Assembly: GCA_028554645.1 (NCBI GenBank)
Contig: JAQOOI010000018.1
Location: 744,001-808,000 of the forward strand
Reading direction: 5' to 3'
From: Omphalotus guepiniiformis
Taxonomy: Eukaryota > Basidiomycota > Agaricomycetes > Agaricales > Omphalotaceae
Length of the DNA: 64,000 bases
How positions within the stretch are numbered: position 1 is the first letter of the stretch; every line of letters starts with the position of its first letter. A program made the translations under genes and the position numbers. The notes beneath the pieces were generated by a model. That model was not told the origin of the DNA. It did no database searches and saw nothing but the letters and a program-made list of their open reading frames with translations. Positions 33,419 to 46,152 of the stretch are shown here, piece after piece.

Positions 33419-34990
33419 ATGCTCGGTCTGCGTGCGAGGCAATTTCTTGGATTCTCGCAGAGACAATACACAAGAAATTTCTCCTACTCACCTCTCCGAA
33501 GGTTTCCACGAAATGCTAGCAAAGTAAGCCAGGACGCAGCGGCACCAGTTGTATCAGAGACTACTGTTAGTTTCGCGGACAAAGTTGGACGACCATCCAT
33601 TCGAAATCAAGTTCTCGTACGCCAATCAAGTAGTCTGTATGCTGTACATGTCGTTAATCAAGTCTCCTTCCACAGTTCTTCGTCCTAGGGTCCTCTTCGG
33701 TATTTCTATACTCAGCATGGAGAACTGATCTCGACACGGCGCAATTGCTTCAAAAGCTGAAAGCTCAATCTAGCATATGGACAGTCCAAAACATCACGAA
33801 CGTTGATCTTATCAGGTTCCAACAGTCCGAGTTAGTCCAGGTAGATGTCACAATTCACTTCTTGAACGGCAGGATAGTCAGCTCACATGCTTTTTAGAAA
33901 CTTCGGAGCTGGTTCGCGTACTTGAACACAAGAGGGTCTGAGATTCCTGCATTACTCCAGCCATACATAAATGTGGCTTACATTGCGATATGGCAACCCT
34001 ATGCCGATGCCTCGGAGGGTCGGCGATTGTGTTGGAAGATTTGTCTATTGAACCTTGGAATTTGGACCATGTGGAAGATACGGAAACTCCAGCCCTTCAT
34101 GAACCGTAACTTCACGCATCACCCTTTGTCGGGGTTAAGCTTCACGCTCCTTTCAAACGTGTTTAGGTCTGGTCTTTCCCTCTAAAAAAAGTATCAACAA
34201 ACTTAATCTCATTTGAATGCAGTCACGCGTCGTTCTTGCATCTAGCCATGAATACATTGGCCCTCGAGAGCTTCGGTAACAATATTTTGAATTTTCATTT
34301 ACCTGAACACTGGGCTGACGTTGCTATCGAAGGTTCCGCGGCTTATACCTATCTTCAGAAGTCTCAGAGCCAAAATGCACCGACACAGCTAGAATCAACC
34401 TCGGTGCATCACTTCCTAGCCTTCTACCTGTCCGGTGAGTAGAAAACCCCTATGCCTTCTGTTGGTCATTTCTGACGAAGACCCGCTCAGCTGGCGTTTT
34501 TGCCAACCTTCTTTCACACACTGTGTGCGCGAAGTTCACCTATCCTAAACTCGTCGCACAACTTGCTTCTCCCGCGAGTATTCCAAAAGTCACCGAGACG
34601 TGGGCTTCTGCAGTGGCATCCGCATCCGCTGCGGCGGCAGCAACTACAACAAAGACAGTAGCCGCATCTGCGGCCCCCACGATATTACCCTCGCTAGGAG
34701 CTTCTGGGGCTATATATGCCTGTGTCACAATGACCGCGCTGGCATTTCCCAACGCTCAGGTCTCATTAATAATTCCTCCGTCGTATCCTATCGACATTCA
34801 GACAGGTGTCGCTGGACTCGTGGCGCTTGATATTATTGGTGTTCTCCGCGGGTGGAAAGCATTCGACCATTGGGCTCACCTCGGCGGGGCTGTCTTTGGT
34901 GCGACATATTATATGATCGGTCCCAAGCTATGGACTAGCCTCAGGAGTGAGACGTCTCTTCGGGAGAAAAAACGACAACAGAGCGAATAG
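33419..34990 (+). CDS. Rhomboid intramembrane serine protease, mitochondrial (Pcp1/PARL-like)
   Basis: Cleaves transmembrane segments in the inner mitochondrial membrane; fungal relatives process cytochrome c peroxidase and the dynamin Mgm1. The N-terminus MLGLRARQFLGFSQRQYTRNFSYS is Arg-rich with few acids, as in a mitochondrial leader. An intron near 33620-33675 joins NQVL to FFVLGSSSVFLYSAW, the first helix. The rhomboid core includes NRNFTHHPLSG, LTLLSNVFSHASFLHLAMNTLAL (His/Asn of the oxyanion pocket; split by an intron near 34165-34221), HHFLAFYLSAGVFANLLSH, PSLGASGAIYA (catalytic Ser in G-x-S-G) and FDHWAHLGGAVFG (catalytic His). An Ala-rich loop (34600-34690) precedes the Ser helix. 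It ends at 34990. Confidence 0.92.
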
Positions 34991-36549
34991 AGTGGGCTGG
35001 TTAATGGCGCTAGATACGAGGTCTCCACGGTGCATTCTTCCGTTCAATTGCGCTACTCGAGTATCACTAAGTATAACTTGACCCTGACACATATCTTCCC
35101 CCCATCTCATCACAATATGTTGTAGCAAATAGCCTAAATAGCCTAATAGACCATCGAGATTCGACGACAACTTGCGTTCTCTGACGCCCATCTTGGGCAG
35201 GCGTGTATGACTAAAACCGGAGGTTTTTCCTCTCTCTCTTCCTAAACTTTTCATGCTGTATATCGATGAAGCTGCGCTGATGTCTTTTCTGGCCTTAGGT
35301 TTCTACACTTTGCCCCCTTCATCTCTCGAGAGGGGAAGGCCGACCTAGAACAAAGGCCCTCTGTCTATTGTACTTCAAAGTTCGAGCCCAGCGAATGCTC
35401 GTATGCTCGAAGATACGCCTTTTTCGAAACCCCTGACAAGTACCTCCCGCGGACTCGACATACACGCACCTTGCTCAAGGCTGAAGATCTGACCTTAGGC
35501 TCTCCGCCTGATGCTCGTGCTCGGACTCGGAACTTCGTTAAACCACAATTACATTGTAGTCCATACCAGTCGGGGACAGCGTCTAAGTCCTCATGTCTAA
35601 TATGCTATGTATGTCCTCTTAATTCACTAAAGCTCATATCACTTCGATACGCAGAAATTGAACCTAACTCGGCCCCACGGAAGGAGTCGAACACGTTTTT
35701 GCAAGTCTTCAATTCATTATCTATCGTTCAATACAATTGAATCGGTCCTTGAGGACCTTCCTTTGGAATTGTAACACAGATTGCAGGCCAACAGCCAGCA
35801 GGCTCTGGTCCGTTAATAGCTGTGAGTGTTTTTATTCCCGTCCCAAGCTCCGAAAACATACTAAAGTGAAAGTAAAATGAAGGTTCGACTTTCCAGTACC
35901 TGCGTTGGGCTTGCTGCTCGATCGGTCGGACGAGCGACGGAACATGAACACCCACAAATAAAACTAAAACAATCAAACAAGTGATCTCATTCGGTATGTA
36001 TACCACACGACATCCACCTATCTATCAACCCCCAACAAGATCCACTGCACAAAACAAAGCAAACAAAACAAATGATTTGAGGTATCACCACACGCCACAC
36101 CTACCACAGCATTAATATTCCTATTACTACGGTAAAATGCTAGTCTGTTCAACTCTTCGTACCGAAGAGTTGTAGTTGTCGTGCAACGGCTTATCTTCCC
36201 GGTTGGCCCGGTTGAAGTCTAGCTATTAGTTACCGATTGAATTGTATACAGCCTCTTCCACAGTCACTTTCTCATACATGGGTATATTTGGGTATCTTTT
36301 CTGATAGGAGTAAAGAACATCTTCGTAGAAATCCACCAGGTACCTCTCATCCAGACCCAAAAGAAGGAGAATTTAGGGCTATGATACATATTGTAGATCC
36401 ATTCATTAGATAGTCCAAACAATCGTCACCTCAACTGCAATGCAATTTAAATACCGATACGTATAAGCGTATATGCAACGTCGTACTATTGCGCCGCGCT
36501 AAACTTGCACGAGTGCGGGCATCGTAATACCGCCAAAGCATCAGTGGCA
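34991..36549. other. Intergenic region between rhomboid and aspartic protease genes
   Basis: No gene is supported. A minus-strand open frame at 35728-36006 begins with hydrophobic sequence but lacks family features, so I leave it out. No tRNA cloverleaf was recognised. Confidence 0.5.
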
Positions 36550-38456
36550 TTACACCTGCTTCAACAATGTAACAAATATCGCCATAGCGATAGATAGAGG
36601 AATAGAAAACGCCGTGTATCGAGAGGAGATGCCTGAATTTCTCGAGCGAGTGCTGGAGCCAGTAGCAGATACAGCTGCAGCGACAGAACCGATCGTGGGG
36701 CTCGGTACAGTCGTGTCAGCTCCGTTCATCGCGAGAGCAGTATCAGAAAGTTGAGCAAAGCCGACGGAGGCAGGATTGAATCGGAAGACGGAATACACGT
36801 TTTTCTATAAATAAAAAGCAGGTTATTGGTGAGCACCCAACTGCGGCGCAGTGTAGAATTACAGCTTGGACTTACGAGGAAAGTATCACCAACAATCCAT
36901 GCGGGTGCGTTGCCTCCTGTTGACAACTCAAAGAATGCTCCGAGACAGGTAGTACGCGACAACTGGGTGACCTGGAAATCAGCGTTGCTGATGGCCCAAT
37001 TCCTACCACCGAACGCCATTGTAACATTGACAGTTGAGGAACAAGCTATTTATAGACAGGTGAGAAAAGGGAAAAAACAACGCAGTGGAAAGGCTATACT
37101 CACGGTAGGTGTAATAGCCCTCATACTGCCCGGTTCCTGGTGCTGAACCTTCGATTTGGGCATAGATTTGGGAAATATATGTCGAGGGCCCACCGACCAA
37201 AGTTGTACCTGTATCAATGGCGGCATAGGAACTAGATCCCGAGGGAAGTGAGATGGAATTTCCTTGCGAGGTGAGCGCTGTTGATCAACAAATTTAGCAT
37301 CAGGAAGGGCAATGTTAATCAAAAGAAACTAACACGACAAAGTTTGTATCCAGTACGTCTCTTGACCACTGGGGATGTCATTGTATTCGACGTCGCCGGT
37401 GAACAAGCTACTGTTCACAGCACCTGAAGAGTAGTCATTCAACTCAGCTAGAATAATCATATACACAGCTCGAGACTAACCCATCGTGAATGTACCACCA
37501 GCCTGCAACTGATTCGCATTAGAGTCGTTGGTATATCTGTAACGTCGGGCAATAAGTGACTTGTGAGAAGGTCAAAGAAGTAAAAAAATTCTATCTTGTG
37601 AGCTGGAACGCCATCAAGGGAGAATCCCATGCTCCACTTTGCACCAAAGTCTCCCAAAGCGGCGTTGCTCCAGAGGAAGCAATACTTTGGAAACCAAGGC
37701 CGAGCAAACCAGAAACAGGATTCGTAAGCAGACCACTCGATACTTGGTCGCAAACGGCAAAGACCTGGTCTGAGACCGAGAAGCCCGCCATTTGCACCAC
37801 ATCGGTAGCTAGAGAGCCGGCGGCAGCACCACTACCGTATGTGATGCGAAAAGAGGTGGATTGATTGTGAAAGGTCGAAGAGTCTGAGGTATCGAATGTG
37901 ATAATTCCGTCACATCCTGTAATGCAGTCGCTTCCAGCCACCCACAAGTCGCTGAAAGAACGATCAGTAACCTAGATCCCTAGAACGCGCTGTGAAACAA
38001 CTTACGCGGACCCAGTGTCCAATATCACGTCATACGAGACGGGTGGTGTTCCAATAGCCAGAGACCCAAAGAAACTATGGTATCCCTCTGAACTGAGCGT
38101 CCGAGAAGAAGGAAGACAAGTAGATCAATACGAACCTTGAGTCTCCATTCTGGTTCACGATCCTGGCAATATATCAGCGCTTCTATGGCTACTAGGTCAA
38201 GGCAAGTATAAACTCACAAGTTCTGACCTGAACTCCGTTTCTGGGCTGAACCAGCGCCCCCATACTTTCCCTGAACGAAATCCCTATTGCTCTGTGCCCA
38301 AGCTGCCCATTCATCTGCTGTCTTTGCGGTAGGAGCCCTGCGGTGGAGGTTCATAGACGATGGTGACGCTGACGACGACTGCGGGTGAGGCGCAGCAAGG
38401 ACATCGGAAGTTAAAACAATCGCCACAGCAAGGGGGACTAATGATGTAGAAAGCAT
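36550..38456 (-). CDS. Secreted pepsin-like aspartic protease (A1), probably GPI-anchored
   Basis: Endopeptidase of family A1. The start at 38456 gives a signal peptide (VPLAVAIVLTSDVLA) and a propeptide with basic residues. Across introns the mature enzyme has IGTPPVSYDVILDTGSADLWV (first catalytic Asp; an intron falls within this motif), FRITYGSGAAAG, the flap-like region, GLLGLGF, then AAIDTGTTLVGGPS (second catalytic Asp near 37.2 kb) and WIVGDTFL followed by YSVFRFNPASVGFAQL. The C-terminal about 60 residues are Ser/Thr/Ala-rich and end in a hydrophobic helix (FSIPLSIAMAIFVTLLKQV), which suggests a GPI-anchor signal and a cell-wall or plasma-membrane location. Five or more introns. A single Asp-x-Gly in each lobe confirms that catalysis is plausible. 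Confidence 0.92.
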
Positions 38457-39870
38457 AAGGCAAAAGGAAGAAGAGAAAGAAAGAAAGGTAGGTAATTAAG
38501 AAAAGGTAAGGAGGGTCAGGAGAGGAAGATGGATTTTATAAAGGAAGGAGGGATCAAGTCGTCCAGCGAGAAAAGGCAGTAAGATGGGGAACCGGGAAAA
38601 CAAGAAAATGACGGCGGCAAAGGGTCGCTGCGGAGTACGGCCGAATCGGAGCTTAGGATCACGTGATCTTCATTTGTTCGTCGTCAACCACACTGACACT
38701 AACAGCTTTGGCCTCTTTCTCTGCTCAGTTTCGATAGATTTTGTTTTGCCGGTTCAGTTATTGTTGAGGGCTGTTCCTACAGCTCTTGCATCTTGTTCTT
38801 CCCCAGTGGAAATTTCATCGGACTTGCGAAATAGGCAATATTGATCGCTAATTCACATTCCACCCCTCGTCATCAACAGCTTGTCATCAATTCTGCGGCT
38901 GCGCGAGTCAAGTATAGATTACTCCTGGATTTCTCAGCGACAACGTCAATGTCTTGGAAGCTCAGCTTCTTTGTACAGCTTTTCTGCTCGAGGCTAATGT
39001 ACCAAGCATCCCAAGCGTCTCAAGACACCCCCTTCTTTGATAAGGCCGTTATTCCAACTTCATCTGATATAACATATGCTGTAAGTAAGGGATGCTTCGG
39101 ATGCTTGGCATGACAATTATGTACATCCATTAGGAGCACACCTTTCAGGCTTGGAATGATCACATTCACAACGTGTAAAAGCTGTAGAGGACTGCCACTG
39201 ACTGCATCGAAGGCAGACGTTTGACTGCGCTGATGCAACAGCGGGAGCCAATTTCTGCAAATGTATTCCGCCGGTTCTTGCGAGTGACTCGTTGTTGACT
39301 TCACGAGGAGCTCACCAAACCACCAAACGCTTGTCCGGCTTCGGGCGGTTCTATCACCTGATCAGGCTGATTTGGAGGGGAACCTACCATAAAGAGGTGC
39401 CTGGTGCCCGATATAGCCAGCCGCCTCGGCATCCGCGAGCGGTCGTTCGGTGACCGGTCATTCTGGCCTGTGAGACGATTCCCGGCCACGAGCAGGTGCA
39501 CTGACACGAATGCCCGGAACGAAAGTACTTGCCGACGTTAGCTTCGTACCCTGTCGTAACTCGCTCCGTGGCAAGAGATAGTCGAGTTGGCCGTCGGTGG
39601 CCACGCCACCACAACAATACATTTTTTAAAAGTCTTAGGTCTCACCTATTACAGTTGCTGTACTTTGTCAAACGCCCAGAGACCGAACGGCGAAGAGTAG
39701 CACTTACTTGTAACTTTCTGTAAGTGTAAGTACAACGATCACAAGGCAAAAGAACAAGCATCACCACATAATAAATGGTATTACTCAGAGTACAAGAGAA
39801 AAATAGGTCCAGTTACACTACGAATACAATAATGATAGAACAAAATAAGAACTCGCAACACTCGCAACAT
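38457..39870. other. Intergenic region between aspartic protease and histone H3
   Basis: No gene is supported. Open frames on both strands are short and lack family features. Small direct repeats occur (ggatgcttcggatgcttgg near 39090). Confidence 0.45.
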
Positions 39871-40450
<580 letters not shown>

Positions 40451-40776
40451 TGCAATATAGTATGTTTTGAAGGAGTATGAGTGGTGGTGGTGGTGGTGGT
40501 AAGGGTGAAAGAGATTCAGAATGAAGTTCGGAGTCTGAACTGACTGTATTTATACACTGACAGACGCGACGCGTTGAGAGTCGCGTGACCGAGGCGCGTT
40601 GATTGCACTCAACAAACGACACGTCGAGCACAGCCACATTCGCGGGTATATAAGCAGGCAGGCACGCTTATTCTGCATTTCATCTTATTACCCCCAACTG
40701 CTCTCTCATCGACTCGACATTTCGTCGCTCCCGCACTCGAATTTTTTGATTCTACCACTCTACTTCTCTAAATAAC
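40451..40776. promoter_or_regulatory. Divergent H3-H4 promoter, pair 1
   Basis: Holds TATA boxes on each side (minus-strand TATAAATA at about 40547-40555 for H3, tatataa at 40647-40653 for H4) and between them a CG-rich block with ACGCGT at 40569-40574, the MluI cell-cycle box core bound by MBF-type factors in other fungi. Further elements are tcgcgtgacc, gaggcgcgtt and attgcactcaacaaacgacacg. A (ggt)n run at 40480-40500 lies in the H3 leader. The central part is almost identical to the promoter of pair 2. Confidence 0.82.
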
Positions 40777-41256
<480 letters not shown>

Positions 41257-44200
41257 TTTTACTGTATATTGTCTGTTGTACTACTGTATTTCTATAATGC
41301 CATATCTATCCCTGCCTTTGTCTTTGCTCGAGTGACTATTGAGATGGCTGCATACATCTACTGCGGCGAAAGCAGAATGCCCTTCGGGTCCTAAAACATC
41401 TCTTTCGGAGAACTCGAATACATGTGGTTGGACATCTTCCTCCTCGAAACGAAAGATCAGATGTACATGTACAGGTAACTTGGGACACCTGTCGATTTCC
41501 TACCGAATCAGTATGAGCTAGTCCATGGCTTGTACTATAGTGTCCTCAATAGCTCTGGCATAGGGCTGGGTTTGTTACTTCTGTGTTAATCACTGGTATG
41601 TAACATTACTCACATCGAAGGGTCAAAAAAGCAATGTGAAATACTGTGATCTTGGCAGCTGAAAGGAAAGTTGCCAAGTTGCCGTCGAAGGTCGTCGCGG
41701 CGATGAGTCAATCCAAAGTGCCGCAGAAGCGGCATTTTGGCTTGGTAAACCGGCTGGTTCGAGCTATACGGTTGTCCCAGAACCAGTCCAGCACCACATC
41801 TTCCATTGCTACAGTGTCTGTCGCTATAGGCGACTATAGCGACTGATTCGACCGTTGCACAAATAATGGGAAAGGGCCACGAAAAACTCGCGGTAGGTTT
41901 TTAATTGACCTAGAGAGAGATTCTGGTTCTGATACTTGTCTGTGTAGAGGAGAAGGTTCTAGAGGGTCCCGTGAACTTGCTGGTACAAAGATGACGCTGT
42001 AATGCAGGCAGCCTGGTTAGTAATGCTTTGAATACTTGCTAGAATTTACCGCTGAATTGATGATATTAGCAGCACCACCACAAAGTCGAGCTTTGGAGCC
42101 GTCACTCAAGAGCGCTTCGTGCGGGGAGCTTGGGAATATCTTGCAATTGTCTTGATCGCTCCATGCTCTACGTAAGAGTAGTTTTTCGTTGTGGGATTAC
42201 CACTGTCCTCGGATGGGATGTAAGCGTACCTTTGATGCATTTTGAACTCTGCACTCTCATATAGCTGTGGTGCTTGCAGGAAATGCTGAAAGTGGGTAGC
42301 GTGTGGTTTCAATGAGGTTCGTAAGTGCTTCAACTTTAGTAACTGTTCTTCCGACTGAAACGCTAAAACCCTTCTCGTTTAGAGCCACTTCAACCTTTAC
42401 AGCTCCATAGTAGCCGCGTTTTTGTCTCTTACCCTGCTTGGTACAGAATATGAACCGACGGCATAGTATTAATTAACGATCGAAGCTTGGACATTTACAC
42501 GGACGCTCGTTAGACGGCCGTGCTAGTTTGTCTGAAGGTCCAGTGATTCACCCCCGTTGCCGATTCAAGTTTGTCGAGTTAGGTACTTAGTACCCTTACA
42601 TAGTCAAGGCCAACCAAAATTGGAACGACGAGGAGACGGAGTTAGTCTGGACTGCCATCGAGACCTACCGAAGGAAATTTCCCAGGTATCGAAGATCTTG
42701 ATGGGTTTTCTTTATTGGTCACTAGACATCCCGTACCAGTGAGCCTTGAAGACGGTGTTAATACTTTCAACGTGTCAGAAGCCATATCAGACGCGGCCCC
42801 AGGGCATCATTAACGTCAGAAATACATCCGAGGTGAACTTTGTTGCGGTGACCCGTTGAGGCATCGTATGCAGTACTCCAGATGGATGGCATAGATGGTT
42901 AAGACGTCAGCAATGAGGTGCTCCATAGCTAGACTACCTACGAACGCTGGGACATAAGATGCTTCACTAGAACTCCAGATCATTGTCATGATCCATGCAA
43001 CCTCGTCGAGACCCGTTGACTGCGTTGACCTTTGACCGGTGACCTTTGACATCAATCATCTAAGGGAGTCACAAACTCTGGCTGGACTACCTTAGAGGTC
43101 TGTTCAGATAAATCTGGCTTAAAATATCAGCTTGTGCATGATTGAGTGCCGGTGAATCAGAACTTTGGTCCAAGAACTGCACACATCCTTGCAGCGGCCC
43201 GACCATCTACAATCACACCAACGTCCCTACGTAAATGTGCGAAACATTCTCATCCAACTGTCTTCCAATCGCTTCGCCGTAGTGGAAATTCGCACACGAG
43301 TAGCCAGTAGCATCGCCCGTCGGTGTATTCGCCTGATCATATCGTCAATTTTCAACTACACATAGGACAATATTGCGGGGTTCAGGGGGAGGAAAGGGGG
43401 GGCACGTATCAGACCTTAAGTCAATGACTATGTCTGATAACCCTCGAGGGGCATGGCAGTAGCACAAGCGCTCCCCCCCAACTAGGCTCATGCTTTTCCG
43501 TAGATCAACAACCTCACGGCGTACGGAAGCGTAAACAAAAACGGAATTTCACTTTGAGTTAGTATTGTAACTGAACATACAAGGAAAGTCTGGTGTGAAC
43601 CGGAGGTAACAGGCTTAAAATCTAAGGGTGCGATTTATGAAAGCAAGAATAGCGTGGAGTGGGCGAATCATAAATTTCGATAAGACGATAATCTCGAGAT
43701 ATTTAGTGGCGGCGATCTAGTAGCAAACACCGCGTGACAAACAACCCCCTCTCAGTGAGATGCTAGTACTTCGCAGACAAAAAATAGACAGACAGTACTA
43801 GACACGGCGATTTGGAAGACTTCTCTCTCCGAATATTCCTATGGGGCTCAAGGATCAAGTTTGCGTTCTTGATTTCAGCTTGCCGAAGCCAACTTTGAGG
43901 GGGTAAATCAGTGTTGTTCACACTACCGACAAGGAAGTAGAAGTAAACCTTACTGTCACTGATCCATTGAAGCTTTGAAGGCTTTGAAGGCTAAGGAGTT
44001 TACGTAAGTAGACCAGGACTGCTCTATGCATATGGCTCAGCCATTGTCAATGTTTACTGGATATCGTCGGCACGCTTGATCTTCGAGAAAATAACGGGAT
44101 CCGTTAAATATTGCAGCCGATTTGAGCGGCCTCTGCTCCGCACACCTGCACCACTTCCGACCAAGCAAAATATTAGATAATCAAACAACTGCATGATCCA

Positions 44201-46152
44201 TGAATGTGAGCCTTCCGGCATGCTTTCGCAAAGTTGCAAATCACGCTGAGTTCGTGGTTTGTAAGTAGTCCAGCTGTCCAGTCCGAGGTCAGTAAAGTCC
44301 GGAACGCGGGTCTTCCAGGATTTTCCCAACCAGTGCGCGCTCGCCGCTTGCCGCTCCAAAACATTCTAAGCTGAGACTGAATATACTTAGGCGTTTTTGG
44401 AAACGCGCTTTCACGCCTTGCTGTGCGAGTTTTTTTGCTTGAATCTGTATGATTGGGTTGCGAAGTCGAGCCTGACCAAATTTCTAAGATGCATACATTC
44501 ATTAATTCTGGGTTGAACAAATCCAGGCAATGATCCCGGCTGCGCCTGTGCGAGAAATCTGTATAACTTCTGATGTTAGTGATCAGAAGGTGACACACAC
44601 GGAAATTCCACTGACGCTGGTTGACTCTTACCTGAAGTAAATTTTTGCTACGTCGTGCAGATTACTAGTCAGATACCAACAGGATGAGTCGCTGGCCTTC
44701 CATGGGTTTTTCTCTCAGGAAGATCCGCGTGGTTGGAAGTAGAAGACAAGCATGGGGTCTTCAAACGGGCCAATAAGGGCAAAAGACGAATTTCTTGTGG
44801 GTCCCGGCAGACCTGAGAAACCAGCGTGTGGTAGGGGATTCCGCAAAATAGCAAGAGACTCGATGCGGACATATGATGCCCAAAGAATATGAATGAACTC
44901 GAAGTTCACATGAGGCCTTAGATAGTAGGTCTGCGGCAGCTTTGGGACGGACTGATGCAACATTCTGACTCCTCAAGGTTTCAAGGTGATAGACCTGTGA
45001 AAACCTGACGATCAATAGAAGACTTGGCCGAGATATGGAAGCCCAAACAAGGAGACAAATGCGCGTCTGCACAACTTGGCGGGTCACCAATATAGATTGA
45101 CCTGTACGATGTAAGAACTTAAAGATGTTTAGAAAGAATACGAAACAAGGAATTGCTGGCTATAGGATCAGCGAGTTCTGATATAATAAAGTTTATAGTG
45201 GACTAGATAATTGATCGATGAGGGTGGATGCTCGGACTCACTACATAGAGATGAAAGCCCCCAAAACGCGCCGCTTTAAGTCAAAGGTGTCTCGACGGGA
45301 TCAATCAGAACCGTCCCTGGGATATAGAACGATAACGTGAGTGACAAAGTGTTGAAAGATGCAGGAACAGCACTTACAGTTGAGCGATCCAATCCTGATC
45401 CAATTCGAGACGTGGGGTCATTAACAGCTTGTTCCGTATGAGTTGCGTTGCAGGAGGAGGCAGACCAAGTACCAAATCCATACAGTTGCGTCACCATGTT
45501 CCCAACCTCGCAATGCCCTAACAAAGTAGTGCTTCAGCCGAAATAATAATGATATTAGTACTGAGCTGACGGAAGAATTAACCCACGGAGCCAGCATTCA
45601 CTGTTCAGCGAGATGGCACTTGATCACCTTTCAAGAAACCCGTCGAAAATTTTTGATGTACCAGTCACAGTACTACTAGTACCTGCGGACCGTTCATCAC
45701 TCGAGCCCCACACCCCACCGCAATTGTTTCGCGACAGACGGAGATATGTGCTTGAATAGATTGAATCTTAGGGTAGTGGCGTCGATTTTACTCTTCCTGG
45801 TCCGAACCAGTACATTTTCTTGACATTCAGTAACCGGAAGATAGTATTAGAAAGGCGTCCGTTGGCGCGGGGGCTCATGAAGGCAGAAGAAGTGACAATC
45901 TTAGGTTTTCCGAAAATATGAGACTCGCAATTACCCTCAGAACCAGTCCTGGGAGGTCCTGGGTAGTGCCGTCAGTAATGGCAAGGGTCGAAGTGTGATC
46001 AAGATGACATTATGTGACATACGCGCCTTGACGCGTGTCACAAATCACGCTCCTCCTTCAATTTCCAACATCCCTCAGACTTCAGCAAAATATTATACGC
46101 GACATACTAAACGAATCTTGGTGTAAAATAGAAATCCTGGTTATTCAAGGTT
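41257..46152. other. Gene-poor region with degenerate open frames
   Basis: I cannot support an intact gene here. On the minus strand at about 41340-41560 one frame reads RAIEDTIVQAMD, two TAG stops, then LPVHVHLIFRFEEEDVQPHV and FEFSERDVLGPEGHSAFAAV; this looks protein-like and may be a decayed gene, family unknown. Minus-strand open frames at 44173-44598, 44715-45090 and 45276-45524 are longer than chance neighbours but have no recognisable motif, no clear joining introns and no signal peptide. No transposase, reverse transcriptase or terminal repeat was recognised. Confidence 0.45.

Noticed and set aside
34523..34990. Separate Ala-rich protein at the 3' end of the rhomboid gene
   Set aside because: It is the last exon of the rhomboid: GASGAIYA and the WAHLGG His belong to the protease core.
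35371..35440. Possible tRNA, because of ttcgagccc near 35381
   Set aside because: No cloverleaf with paired acceptor and anticodon stems could be formed around it.
35728..36006. Minus-strand open frame starting with a hydrophobic segment
   Set aside because: No good signal peptide cleavage context, no splice partners and no family match.
43370..43480. G/C homopolymer-rich stretch considered as a regulatory or repeat element
   Set aside because: Only short runs, with no periodicity or pairing that would support a defined element.
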